The notes under the pieces: model-generated | The model's database searches: none | The model's input: the letters and a program-made list of their open reading frames with translations, nothing else | Told to the model about the DNA's origin: nothing | Shown here: piece by piece, positions 15,814 through 24,527 of the stretch | Numbering within the stretch: position 1 is the stretch's first letter | Layout of the letters: each line of letters opens with the position of its first letter | Made by a program: the position numbers and the translations under genes | Assembly: GCA_902800645.1 (NCBI GenBank) | Contig: CADCFC010000006.1 | Span: 1-40,224, forward strand | Length of the DNA stretch: 40,224 nucleotides | Direction: 5' to 3' | From: an uncultured Erysipelotrichaceae bacterium | GTDB taxonomy: Bacteria; Bacillota_I; Bacilli_A; RFN20; CAG-826

Positions 15814-16371
15814 TTAATAGAATTTGAAGTAATATTCGCTTATTTTTTCAGGAGTTAGATTTTCTCCGTGTCTTAAATAATATTGAAGTAAAGCAGTGTA
15901 TCCATTGATATATTGATGTGTCTTTATATCAAGTGGGATATCATTATTTCCTATTACTTTCTTATCAATTAAAGATATTACAAGTGGTTTAATTCTTTTT
16001 CTTAGTTGTTTTAAAAAGATGGAACTCGCTGCTGAATTTAAAATTGCTAATATTAATTCTTTTTCTTCTAAAAAATGATAGAAGGAATGGGTGATGATAT
16101 TCTGTAGATCTTCTTTTTTGTCTTTAGAGAAATCGTGATGCTTTTCCTTCTTTAAATCTTTAGAAAAGATGTGATCAAATATATCGTCACAAATATGAGT
16201 GATTATTTGTTCTTTGTTTTTAAAATACAAATAGAATGTAGAGCGGGATATACCTGCTTTACGAATTATTTCACTATTATTGATTTTGCTATAATCCATC
16301 TCCTTCATCAAAGATGAGGTGGAGTTATAGATTCTTATTAAGGCTGTATCTTCTTCTTTTTTATATCTCAT
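15814..16371 (-). CDS. TetR family transcriptional regulator
   Basis: This 185-residue regulator has an N-terminal TetR helix-turn-helix (about residues 28-55, with AGISRSTFYLYFKNKE). Its C-terminal helical domain, which would bind a ligand, has no recognised specificity. It is divergent from the FecCD-type importer operon across 88 bases, the usual arrangement for a local repressor, so the importer and methyltransferase are its likely targets (inference). I could not find a convincing palindromic operator in the intergenic region. Confidence 0.88.
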   Translation of the reverse strand: MRYKKEEDTALIRIYNSTSSLMKEMDYSKINNSEIIRKAGISRSTFYLYFKNKEQIITHICDDIFDHIFSKDLKKEKHHDFSKDKKEDLQNIITHSFYHFLEEKELILAILNSAASSIFLKQLRKRIKPLVISLIDKKVIGNNDIPLDIKTHQYINGYTALLQYYLRHGENLTPEKISEYYFKFY

Positions 16372-16459
16372 AGTGATTATTATATAAGTTATCGAACACT
16401 TTATCCATTTTTTGTTTCTTTTTTGCTATTAAGTATTTGTTTACATAGTTATCATATAC

Positions 16460-17518
16460 ATGATGACTAGGTCTATTAACAAAATGAGTTTATCCACTAA
16501 AAGATTGGTAGTATTACTCATTTTTTCTATTTCCACCTTATTATTATTTATTTCTTCTATTTTCATCGGTTCAAGCGGAATGTCTTTTATTGATGGACTT
16601 AAAGCTTTGTTTGGTGAAGGTGACCGTATTAATGTCATTATCGTTCAAAACATTCGTTTGCCAAGAATTTTTGCTGCAGTGATTGCTGGAATTGCTTTAT
16701 CAATTAGCGGCGTTATTATGCAGACAGTTAGTAATAACGTTATGGCGTCCCCTTCTACTTTGGGAGTTAGTAATGCGGCAGTACTTGGCGCTAACATCGC
16801 AATTATTGTTTTAGGAGGAGGAACGATATTTTCTAGTGGTGGATTCATTGATATTAATAATCCCTATATCGTTTCTTTATTCGCTTTTGGATTTGCCTTC
16901 TTATCTATCCTATTGGTGCTTGGCTTAGGAAGAATTAGAAGATTTAATAATGCGACCACTGTTTTAATCGGTGTTACCTTTGGTACGTTCTGTACTGGGT
17001 TAACTACTTTAATTCAATATTTTGCTAGCGACAATGTTCTTAGCGCTGCGGTTTATTGGTCTTTTGGTGATTTAGGAAGAGCTAATTACATCGAAGACTT
17101 AATTATGCTAGTGGTCACTGTTATTGCTTTAATTTTCTTCTTAGTGTTCTCTTATCGATATAACGCAATGTTGCTCGGTGAAGATAGTGCTTCTACATTA
17201 GGTATCAATCTGAATGCTTTTAGATTTATATCTTTATTACTCGCCTCTTTGCTCACCGCTGTTGTTGTTTCGCTTGTGGGTATTATTGGTTTTATTGGAC
17301 TTATTGTTCCTCAAGTGATGAGAAAGCTTGTTGGAAACGATCATTTACCTTTAATTGTTGGCTCTTCTTTAATGGGGGCAAGCGTTTTACTGTTTAGCGA
17401 TATTATCGCGCGAGTTGCTTTAAACGGTTTAGCTTTACCAGTTGGGGCGGTAACTTCTGTTATTGGAGCGCCTGCTTTTATTCTTATTCTTCTTTTAGGT
17501 AGGAGGAAAAGCGAATGA
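16460..17518 (+). CDS. FecCD-type ABC importer permease
   Basis: This 352-residue permease of the BtuC/FecCD/FhuB family has about nine or ten membrane segments. Family signatures include LPRIFAAVIAGIALSISG, SPSTLGVS, the cytoplasmic coupling segment near GFIGLIVPQVMRKLVG, and LPVGAVTSVIGAPAF at the end. It transports an iron-siderophore, haem or corrinoid; the sequence alone cannot choose. The first ATG (16460) is used; no ribosome site precedes it, so initiation may be leaderless. It overlaps the ATPase gene by 4 bases (ATGA). Confidence 0.93.
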   Translation: MMTRSINKMSLSTKRLVVLLIFSISTLLLFISSIFIGSSGMSFIDGLKALFGEGDRINVIIVQNIRLPRIFAAVIAGIALSISGVIMQTVSNNVMASPSTLGVSNAAVLGANIAIIVLGGGTIFSSGGFIDINNPYIVSLFAFGFAFLSILLVLGLGRIRRFNNATTVLIGVTFGTFCTGLTTLIQYFASDNVLSAAVYWSFGDLGRANYIEDLIMLVVTVIALIFFLVFSYRYNAMLLGEDSASTLGINLNAFRFISLLLASLLTAVVVSLVGIIGFIGLIVPQVMRKLVGNDHLPLIVGSSLMGASVLLFSDIIARVALNGLALPVGAVTSVIGAPAFILILLLGRRKSE

Positions 17519-18270
17519 TTTCTATAAGAAATATTTCTTTCTCTTACATTAAAAATAAGAAAGTCTTAAATGACGTATCTTTTGATATTAATGACGGGGA
17601 ATGTGTCGTTCTTCTCGGCCCTAATGGAGCTGGCAAATCAACATTGATCAGTCTTATCTTAAAAGCACATAAGCCACTAAGTGGAACTATTCATTTTGAT
17701 AATTTGGATATCAAGAAAATGAATGCATTAGAGAAGGCTAAATACATCTCCTATGTTCCTCAATTAATTAATGGAACTAGCTTAACAGTAAGAGAAACTG
17801 TCCTTCTCGGTAGATTGCCATTTTATAAAATCTATCCGAATAAAAAAGACTACGAATTAGTGGAAAACTTACTTAAAGAATTCAACTTAATTGAATTAAA
17901 GGATAAAGAAACCAATCAAATCAGTGGTGGTGAACGTCAAAAGGTGAGCGTCGCTAGAGGCATCATTCAAGATAGTAAAGTCATCATCTTTGATGAACCC
18001 ACTAGTAACTTAGATATCAAGGCCCAACAAGATGTTATTAATCTCATTAAAAATGAGAGAAATAAGAATCATAAGAGCTTCTTAATATCAATCCATGATT
18101 TAAATCAGGCTCTTGCGATTGGTGATAAATTCGTTTTCTTAAAAGAAGGCGAAGTATTCAAAGTGTGTAACAAAGACGAAATCGATGAATCACTTATTGA
18201 AAGCGTCTACAACATAAAAACAAAAATAATTAATAATAATGGAGGTAAATATATTATTTATGAAAACTAG
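17515..18270 (+). CDS. FepC/BtuD-type ABC importer ATPase
   Basis: This 251-residue ATPase powers the FecCD-type importer. It has Walker A GPNGAGKST, the Q-loop in VPQL, the signature ISGGERQKVSVARG, Walker B VIIFDEPTS, and the switch His in SIHDLNQA. AGGAGG lies before its ATG inside the permease gene, with which it overlaps by 4 bases. Its last 11 bases overlap the start of the binding-protein gene. Partners are the permease upstream and the lipoprotein downstream. Confidence 0.95.
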   Translation: MISIRNISFSYIKNKKVLNDVSFDINDGECVVLLGPNGAGKSTLISLILKAHKPLSGTIHFDNLDIKKMNALEKAKYISYVPQLINGTSLTVRETVLLGRLPFYKIYPNKKDYELVENLLKEFNLIELKDKETNQISGGERQKVSVARGIIQDSKVIIFDEPTSNLDIKAQQDVINLIKNERNKNHKSFLISIHDLNQALAIGDKFVFLKEGEVFKVCNKDEIDESLIESVYNIKTKIINNNGGKYIIYEN

Positions 18271-19393
18271 AATGATGTTTGTATTTCTATCTTTAACGGC
18301 GTTAAGTGGATGTGGAGTTCAGAATGACATTCCTGCATCTAACGCGGTGACCATTCAAGATATGTTTGGTCGAAACGTAACTTATGATAAGACAAAAATT
18401 GACCGTGTCGTTTGTATCGGTGCCGGCGCTTTGCGTTATTATTCTTACGTCGGTGATATGAGTAAGATTGTCGCTGTTGAAGAAATTGATGGCGCTACTC
18501 CATTTGGAGTAGGTAATGCGTTACGTCCATATTATGAGGCTAACAAATCCACTTTCTCAACCTTACCAAACTGTGGTAGAGGTGGTCCTGACGCTCAAAC
18601 AGTTACTGAGCAACTCGCAACTAACATTTTAAAAAATAACCCAGGTATTGTTATTTCTTTCTTAAGTAGCGCAGAGAAAAATGACGATTTATTCAATCGT
18701 ATTCAAGTCCCTGTTGTTGGATTAAAACAAGGTCCAGATGCAGTGTTTGATCAAGTGACAATGAATTCTTTAAATCTTATTGCTCGTATCTTTAACAAAG
18801 AGAGCCGTTATAACGAACTAAAGAATTATGTTGATACCTGTAAAGCTGATTTTGAAAATCTAACTATGACTACTGAAAAATATTATGCAGCTTATGTAGG
18901 TAACTGGGGTACTTTTGACTTCTATGGATCGTTCTATAAATTCCCAGTCTTCAAATATGCGAAAGTCAGAAATATAGTTGATGAAATTTATCCAGAAGGA
19001 ACAAAACCTGGTCAAGTCACTTTAGACACTGAAAAGCAACTCGCTTTAAACCCAGATTATGTCTTTGTAGACACTGTTGGTTATAATCATTTAAGAACTA
19101 ACTATAACACTGACTCTAGTTTCAAAACTAATATCGATGGAATGAATGCTTTCCAAAACGGAAAAACATATAAGCTTCTTCCATATAATGCTTATTTCAC
19201 TAACCTTGAAATTCAACTTATGTCCACGTATTATGTTGCTAGCATCGCACATCCTGAAGCTTTTGCTACTCTTGATATGGATGCCAAAATTAATGAGATT
19301 ACCACTAAATTTAATGGTAAGGCATTATTAGACACTATGAGAGCTCATGCCTCCTATAATGGTGGCTATGATAGCTTCGTTATTGGAGAATAA
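18260..19393 (+). CDS. Substrate-binding lipoprotein of the FecCD-type importer
   Basis: This 377-residue lipoprotein has its lipobox at LSGC (C18). The mature part looks like a class III periplasmic-binding protein for iron, haem or cobalamin complexes (COG0614 type): the N-lobe opens with the typical DMFGRNVTYD and RVVCIGAGALRYYSYVG, and the C-lobe contains LNPDYVFVDTVG. The frame could begin at 18239, but that would place Glu and Asn in front of the signal peptide. ATG 18260 is preferred, with GGAGG 14 bases upstream. It probably delivers the ligand to the permease/ATPase encoded just before it. Confidence 0.87.
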   Translation: MKTRMMFVFLSLTALSGCGVQNDIPASNAVTIQDMFGRNVTYDKTKIDRVVCIGAGALRYYSYVGDMSKIVAVEEIDGATPFGVGNALRPYYEANKSTFSTLPNCGRGGPDAQTVTEQLATNILKNNPGIVISFLSSAEKNDDLFNRIQVPVVGLKQGPDAVFDQVTMNSLNLIARIFNKESRYNELKNYVDTCKADFENLTMTTEKYYAAYVGNWGTFDFYGSFYKFPVFKYAKVRNIVDEIYPEGTKPGQVTLDTEKQLALNPDYVFVDTVGYNHLRTNYNTDSSFKTNIDGMNAFQNGKTYKLLPYNAYFTNLEIQLMSTYYVASIAHPEAFATLDMDAKINEITTKFNGKALLDTMRAHASYNGGYDSFVIGE

Positions 19394-19396
19394 TTA

Positions 19397-19975
19397 GTGA
19401 ACGAAAACGTCAAACTTTTCTTTGATGAAATGGCCGTGAACTATGTTCATGACGATTCAAAATTAATTGAGGAACTCCTCGATTCTTTAAGAGTTACCAA
19501 ATGTAATCGCATATTAGATTTAGGATGCGGAAAAGGAATTATCTCTTCTAAACTCGCGAAAAGAAATCACGGTGAGGTAGTGGCAATTGATCTCTCTAGT
19601 AAGATGATTGAACTTGCTAAAGAGAAGATTAAAGATCCCACAGTGACATTTATAAACGCTGATTTTTATCAGTTTACTGATAGTGATAAGTTTGATGCGA
19701 TTGTCTGCTTTGATGCCTTCCCTCATTTCCTCTATGTAGAAGGATATGTTAATAAGGCATACGAACTTCTTAAAGACGACGGGTTACTTGCGATTATTCA
19801 TGACTGTGGAAGAAATGAACTAAATTCTCATCATAGAGCACACGCTTTAAAGGTGAGTAGAATGCTTGATACCCCTCAAAAAGAGTTTGAAAATTTCAAA
19901 GAAAAATTTACACCACTTGAACTATTCGAAAACGAGAAAGAATACAAAATGGTGATGATTAAGAAGGAGAGTTAA
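19397..19975 (+). CDS. Class I SAM-dependent methyltransferase
   Basis: This 192-residue protein is a small class I methyltransferase (Methyltransf_11/25 type). Motif I reads LDLGCGKG (40-47), the acidic residue after strand 2 is in VAIDLSSKM, and motif II is FDAIVCFDAFPHFLY. A His-rich segment (ELNSHHRAHAL) lies near the C-terminus. It starts with GTG, with GGAG 7 bases upstream, 3 bases after the binding-protein gene, so it is the last gene of the importer operon. The position suggests it modifies the imported ligand or a product derived from it, but the substrate is unknown. Confidence 0.88.
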   Translation: MNENVKLFFDEMAVNYVHDDSKLIEELLDSLRVTKCNRILDLGCGKGIISSKLAKRNHGEVVAIDLSSKMIELAKEKIKDPTVTFINADFYQFTDSDKFDAIVCFDAFPHFLYVEGYVNKAYELLKDDGLLAIIHDCGRNELNSHHRAHALKVSRMLDTPQKEFENFKEKFTPLELFENEKEYKMVMIKKES

Positions 19976-19985
19976 TCTCCTTTTT
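19964..19985 (+). terminator. Terminator of the importer operon
   Basis: AAGGAGA (19964-19970) pairs with TCTCCTT (19976-19982) around a five-base loop, followed by T. It overlaps the methyltransferase stop codon. Confidence 0.75.
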
Positions 19986-20033
19986 CTTTTTATTTATGTA
20001 GTCATTCATACAAAAATAATATAAATTAATTGT

Positions 20034-20708
20034 ATGAATATCTTGCTTACTAATGATGATGGATATTTTGCTGATGGCATCAATCTACTTTATCGATTGC
20101 TTTCTAAAAAACATCATGTCGTAATCGTTGCTCCTAAAGTGGTGATGAGCGCGAAGTCTGTATCGATTATTGTTGATCGGGATGTTGAAGTTAAAAAGAT
20201 AGATGATCACACTTTTGTGATGGACGCTACTCCTAGTGATTGTGTCGCCTTTGGTCTATCTTCTTTAGATGTTGACTTTGACCTGGTTGTAAGTGGTTGT
20301 AACCACGGGCTTAACATCTCTTATGACACGATGTATAGCGGCACTATTGGGGCGTGTTTACAGGCTCTTACTTATCGAAAACCTGCAATTGCTATTAGTT
20401 GTAACAATAATTTTGAGATAGTTGAAAATCATTTATATGAAGTGCTTGATTATATTGAAAATAATCGACTTCTTTCGTCTGAATATATGCTTAATGTTAA
20501 CTTCCCTATGGGAAAGACGGTTAAAGAAATTAAGCTAACACATATTTACTATAGGAAAGAAGTCACATATTATATTTCTAATGGTGGAGATCAATATCGC
20601 GCTACCAGAGATCTTAAAGATTCTGAATGCGATGATATAGATAGCGATGTCTACGCCGTTAATCACGACATTATTTCGATTACTAAGTTAAGGAAAACGT
20701 TAGATTAA
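20034..20708 (+). CDS. surE: 5'/3'-nucleotidase SurE
   Basis: This 224-residue member of the SurE family dephosphorylates nucleoside monophosphates in a metal-dependent way. The metal-binding LLTNDDG (D8, D9) opens the protein, followed by the Ser-containing VVMSAKSVS, the Asn in SGCNHGLNIS and the YSGTIGAC segment. There is no ribosome binding site. A TATAAA sequence 8 bases before the ATG suggests a nearly leaderless message. It is followed after 1 base by the 900-residue membrane protein gene, so the two are probably co-transcribed, although no functional link is known. Confidence 0.92.
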   Translation: MNILLTNDDGYFADGINLLYRLLSKKHHVVIVAPKVVMSAKSVSIIVDRDVEVKKIDDHTFVMDATPSDCVAFGLSSLDVDFDLVVSGCNHGLNISYDTMYSGTIGACLQALTYRKPAIAISCNNNFEIVENHLYEVLDYIENNRLLSSEYMLNVNFPMGKTVKEIKLTHIYYRKEVTYYISNGGDQYRATRDLKDSECDDIDSDVYAVNHDIISITKLRKTLD

Positions 20709-20709
20709 T

Positions 20710-23412
20710 ATGGGCCAAGTAACCTTAAAAAACGGCGACAATGTACCTAAGGCAAAGCCAAAAGTAAAACACTATTGGTGGAGGTATCTTTTAACTTTCC
20801 TTGGTGGTTTTACTTTTTGCTTACTTTTAATTGGTGGTGGATTAGCAATTACCGGTACCGTAATTAAAAGCAGCCAACTCATTTCTATGTTTGGTGGTAA
20901 CCCTAATGATATTTTAGCCATAGAATATCAAGACCAATCCATTTTAAATATGATTTTAAGTCTCACTAGAAAAAGATTTGATACTTTGGGTGATATTGAT
21001 TCAGTTACTCCAATGATTTCTAAGTTTGTGAATGAAACACTCAATCCTATGCTAGACGAAAACATTCATTTCACCTTTGATTGGGACGAAATGAAAACCA
21101 AGCCTTTTGTCATTCAAGACACTGGTAGACCCGCTACGGAAGTAGACCCTTCTGAGACATTAGGTGATTATATTCCTAGAACCATGAAAGATAATATTAC
21201 TCTTGCTTCTTTTATTACTGGCGAAGTAAGTGGCGTTCTTAAATATTTCTTATATGAAACAATTGATCAAGGCGGTGGAGAATACACCTTTGGTGATCCT
21301 TATACATTAAGTGATTTTATTAATGGTGGCGAACATTTCTTTGATGACATCATGGACAAGATCAAAGTTGGTGATGTGATTACTATTGATGAGGACGCTG
21401 ATCCATTCCTTGCTCAAATCAAAGATTGGAAACTAACTGATTTTAATGATGACAATATTAAAGGTTTAGAAGTCGGAAAATTATTTTCTGATAGTGAAAT
21501 TGAAGGTAACCTCTTACTTCAAGCAATTAAAAGTAAGCATTGGACAATCGAAGACTTGAGCGATGAGAATAACGTTCTCGCTTTAAAGATTGATGAAATC
21601 TTTGATGTAACCGATCCAAGCACTAGTAGTCTTATAGTTTCCATTCAGGATAAAACATTAAGCGATTTGAAATCTGATGATTTTGTTGATGATTTATATT
21701 TAAAAGACGTTTTTCCTTCTGCAACTGGTATTATTGGTTCGCTTGCTAGCAAAACCTATATCGATACCGACACTGGTTTAGAAGAATATTATAGAGTTAG
21801 AGACTTAAGAAATAATTCTAGAATTCTTTCTTTGACTATCAATGATGTCTTCCCAGAACTCGTTGAAGGTGATGTTTTATATAACTTTAGAACTAAAACA
21901 CTTCAAGAAATGGGAACGATGGATATCGCTAATTTGAAGCTCACAGAAATATTCTCCCTTTCACAAATCAACGCAAATAAGTTCTTAAAAGCGATTTATG
22001 ATCTTGATAATAATTCAACAATTATGACGGTGTGTGATCAAACTGTCCTTGATAGTTTGCCTCTTGCTAGTGTTATTGATGTTGGTTCTAATAATGTTTT
22101 AATCGCCTTAACAAGCGATCCAATTAACGCGACTATTGGTAGCTTAGCTACTAGTGTTAATATGCTTAAACTTTCTGATATTCTAGGTCCTCAAACCCCT
22201 GGCTCTTTCCTAGATAGATTAATTAATTCTGACGCATTAAGAGATGCGACAATTACCACTCTCGGTTCTTCTTTTGGAAATGTTTTAATTGGTGACATAG
22301 TTGATGTAGATGATCCAAACACCCCATATGTTTTAAAATCGATGGCAAATGTTTCATTAACTAATTTATCAAGTGCGATGAATGATTTTAAAATCAAGGA
22401 TGTTATGCTTGTTTATCCTGGTGATTTATATAAAGATTTATCTTTAGATAAATACTACATATATGAAAACGATGATTGGACTCTTTTAGAAGGCGCTCGA
22501 ATCGATGAAGAATTATCGCTTTATTTAGGTGAAGATGGATATATTGAAAAGGGAGAGGCACTTTTATTTACTGGTAATGGCGCTCCTACTTCTATTGGTG
22601 GTGCAACTCAAAGAGATGCATTATATCCGGTAAGAAATAGCAGCATTAACGATACCGCCTCTTTAATTACGGGTTTGAAGGAAAACTTATTGCTTAAGGA
22701 TGTTGTTGAAATTGATTCTTCTTCTCCTAGAGTTTTACAAAATTTGAAATATACAAAACTACAAGATATCGCAGTTGAATTAAAAGAAATGACCTTAGCG
22801 GAGATTGTTGATCTCGGTTCTTCTACTTCGCCTTTATTAACTTATTTAGGTAGCAAAAAGGTATTTTCTGACACCGATAACTTTGTTACCGCTATCAATA
22901 ACATGAAATTTAATAATGTCTTTTCCGCTAGCGATTGTTCTAGTGGAGTTCTTAAAACCTTATGGGATAAGACTGGTGGAGATTTCTTAATTACTGACAT
23001 TTCTAGTCAAATTAGCGATCTCGCTTTAGTAGAGATTTTTGAAGATCAAATTTACTATATGGATGGCTCTATTAAAAAGGTCAACACTGAATGGTGGTTC
23101 TTATTAACTGAAGAAAGCGAAAAAGCATATTACGACGCTAATCCAAGTGAAAAATATATAACCCTTCATAAAGGAGCGTTATATAAGCTCACTGACATTA
23201 ATAATCTCATCGACAATATGAAATATCATATGCAAAGCGAATCTATTAGCGATCTTAACGACGCCCACTTTATCACTGTCAATTTTGATTTAACAAAAAT
23301 TATTAGCACTCCTCTACATAATACCCCTTATGAAGGAAGGGTCATTGGTTCATTAACGCTTACTGAGTTACTTGATTTACTCGGTACACAAATCTCCTTA
23401 TTTACGAATTAG
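20710..23412 (+). CDS. Large single-span protein with degenerate repeats, unknown function
   Basis: This 900-residue protein has a basic N-terminus, one membrane segment (about residues 25-52) and a long acidic extracellular part. I do not recognise it. The outer part repeats a loose unit of about 40-70 residues in which a Thr/Leu segment, a spacer and a closing LxLxDI(F/L/V) recur. Examples are LSLTINDVFP, ANLKLTEIFS, NMLKLSDILG, DFKIKDVML, KEMTLAEIVD, SDLALVEIFE and GSLTLTELLD. The regular spacing suggests a rod or solenoid. It lies directly behind surE without a good ribosome site. It could be a surface scaffold or a lipid-transfer-type rod; both are guesses. Confidence 0.85.
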   Translation: MGQVTLKNGDNVPKAKPKVKHYWWRYLLTFLGGFTFCLLLIGGGLAITGTVIKSSQLISMFGGNPNDILAIEYQDQSILNMILSLTRKRFDTLGDIDSVTPMISKFVNETLNPMLDENIHFTFDWDEMKTKPFVIQDTGRPATEVDPSETLGDYIPRTMKDNITLASFITGEVSGVLKYFLYETIDQGGGEYTFGDPYTLSDFINGGEHFFDDIMDKIKVGDVITIDEDADPFLAQIKDWKLTDFNDDNIKGLEVGKLFSDSEIEGNLLLQAIKSKHWTIEDLSDENNVLALKIDEIFDVTDPSTSSLIVSIQDKTLSDLKSDDFVDDLYLKDVFPSATGIIGSLASKTYIDTDTGLEEYYRVRDLRNNSRILSLTINDVFPELVEGDVLYNFRTKTLQEMGTMDIANLKLTEIFSLSQINANKFLKAIYDLDNNSTIMTVCDQTVLDSLPLASVIDVGSNNVLIALTSDPINATIGSLATSVNMLKLSDILGPQTPGSFLDRLINSDALRDATITTLGSSFGNVLIGDIVDVDDPNTPYVLKSMANVSLTNLSSAMNDFKIKDVMLVYPGDLYKDLSLDKYYIYENDDWTLLEGARIDEELSLYLGEDGYIEKGEALLFTGNGAPTSIGGATQRDALYPVRNSSINDTASLITGLKENLLLKDVVEIDSSSPRVLQNLKYTKLQDIAVELKEMTLAEIVDLGSSTSPLLTYLGSKKVFSDTDNFVTAINNMKFNNVFSASDCSSGVLKTLWDKTGGDFLITDISSQISDLALVEIFEDQIYYMDGSIKKVNTEWWFLLTEESEKAYYDANPSEKYITLHKGALYKLTDINNLIDNMKYHMQSESISDLNDAHFITVNFDLTKIISTPLHNTPYEGRVIGSLTLTELLDLLGTQISLFTN

Positions 23413-23459
23413 GACAAAGATTTTTATTAAATGCTTATACAATAATTTTTTAATTATTA

Positions 23460-23465
23460 TATAAT
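23460..23465 (+). promoter_or_regulatory. -10 box of the aldolase gene
   Basis: TATAAT lies 32 bases before the start codon of the aldolase gene. No good -35 is visible, but a short AATAATT/AATTATT hairpin precedes it. Confidence 0.45.
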
Positions 23466-23497
23466 ACAAAAGGAATTAACAAAGGAAGGAAATTAAC

Positions 23498-24472
23498 ATG
23501 CCATTAGTTAACACAAAAGAAATGTTTGAAAAGGCCTATAAAGGCGGATACGCCATTGGTGCTTTTAACTGCAACAACATGGAAATCGTTCAAGCGATTA
23601 CTGAAGCTGCTAAAGAATGCAATTCTCCAGTTATTCTTCAAGTCAGTGCTGGAGCAAGAAAATATGCGAAACCAGTCTACTTAAAGAAGATGGTTGAAGC
23701 CGCTGTTGAAGATACTGGTTTACCAATCGTTCTTCACCTTGACCACGGTGCAGACTTCGAAATCTGTAAAGATTGTATCGATGGTGGATTTACCTCAGTT
23801 ATGATTGACTGTTCTAGTAAACCATTTGAAGAAAATATTGCGATTACTCGTAAAGTTGTTGAATACGCTCACGCTCACGTACCATATGTCACTGTTGAAG
23901 CCGAACTTGGTACTTTAGCGGGTATTGAAGATGAAGTTAAAGTTGAACACGGTAATGAAAGCTATACCAGACCAGAAGAAGTCGAAGAATTCGTTCGTAG
24001 AACTGGTGTTGATAGTTTAGCTATTGCTATTGGAACAAGCCACGGTGCTTATAAATTCAAGCCAGAACAATGCACAAGAGATCCAAAAACCGGAAAACTT
24101 TTGCCTCCTCCATTAAGATTCGATATCTTAGAAGAAGTTAGTAAGAGACTCCCAGGTTTCCCAATCGTTTTACATGGTAGTAGCTCCGTTAACCAAGAAT
24201 ACGTTGATATTATTAACGCTCACGGTGGTGCTCTTAAAGACGCAGTTGGTGTTCCAGAAGAACAACTTCGTCATGCTGCTAGATTATCTGTTTGTAAAAT
24301 TAACATCGATAGCGACCTCCGCTTAGCGATGACTGCAGGTATCCGTCAACACTTTGAAGAACATCCTGATCACTTCGATCCACGTCAATACGTTGGTGAT
24401 GGTAGAGCCTACGTTAAAGAACTTGTTAAGCACAAAATTACTGAAGTTCTTGGCTCTAACGATAAGATCTAA
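23498..24472 (+). CDS. fba: Class II fructose-1,6-bisphosphate aldolase
   Basis: This 324-residue zinc-dependent aldolase of glycolysis and gluconeogenesis interconverts fructose-1,6-bisphosphate with dihydroxyacetone phosphate and glyceraldehyde-3-phosphate. The metal-binding LHLDHG (D82, H83), the Glu of VEAELG, the His of GTSHGAY, the His of VLHGSSSV and the phosphate-binding NIDSDLR are all in order. AAGGAAGG precedes the ATG, and its own promoter and terminator make it a single gene. Its codon use appears more biased than its neighbours', as expected for a highly expressed enzyme. A tagatose-bisphosphate aldolase is a less likely alternative. Confidence 0.95.
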   Translation: MPLVNTKEMFEKAYKGGYAIGAFNCNNMEIVQAITEAAKECNSPVILQVSAGARKYAKPVYLKKMVEAAVEDTGLPIVLHLDHGADFEICKDCIDGGFTSVMIDCSSKPFEENIAITRKVVEYAHAHVPYVTVEAELGTLAGIEDEVKVEHGNESYTRPEEVEEFVRRTGVDSLAIAIGTSHGAYKFKPEQCTRDPKTGKLLPPPLRFDILEEVSKRLPGFPIVLHGSSSVNQEYVDIINAHGGALKDAVGVPEEQLRHAARLSVCKINIDSDLRLAMTAGIRQHFEEHPDHFDPRQYVGDGRAYVKELVKHKITEVLGSNDKI

Positions 24473-24490
24473 TTTAATCATTAAATTAAC

Positions 24491-24513
24491 AAGAGACCTT
24501 CGCGGTCTCTTTT
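24491..24513 (+). terminator. Rho-independent terminator
   Basis: AAGAGACC (24491-24498) pairs with GGTCTCTT (24504-24511) around a TTCGC loop, followed by T. It terminates fba and overlaps the promoter region of the phosphatase gene. Confidence 0.85.
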
Positions 24514-24515
24514 GT

Positions 24516-24521
24516 TATACT
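24516..24521 (+). promoter_or_regulatory. -10 box for a leaderless gene
   Basis: TATACT ends 6 bases before the ATG at 24528, so transcription would start at or within one base of the start codon. The -35 would lie inside the preceding terminator stem and is poor. Confidence 0.5.
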
Positions 24522-24527
24522 TGTTTT

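Noticed and set aside
16372-16459. TetR operator
   Set aside because: Short matching pieces (AGTG and CACT; GTAT and ATAC) are present, but no palindrome long enough to be convincing.
23413-23497. Riboswitch or attenuator before fba
   Set aside because: Only a promoter, a small AT hairpin and a ribosome site are visible.
24354-24527. Upstream extension of the phosphatase frame
   Set aside because: It lies inside fba in another frame; the LMW-PTP family starts at the MNIIFICHGN position.
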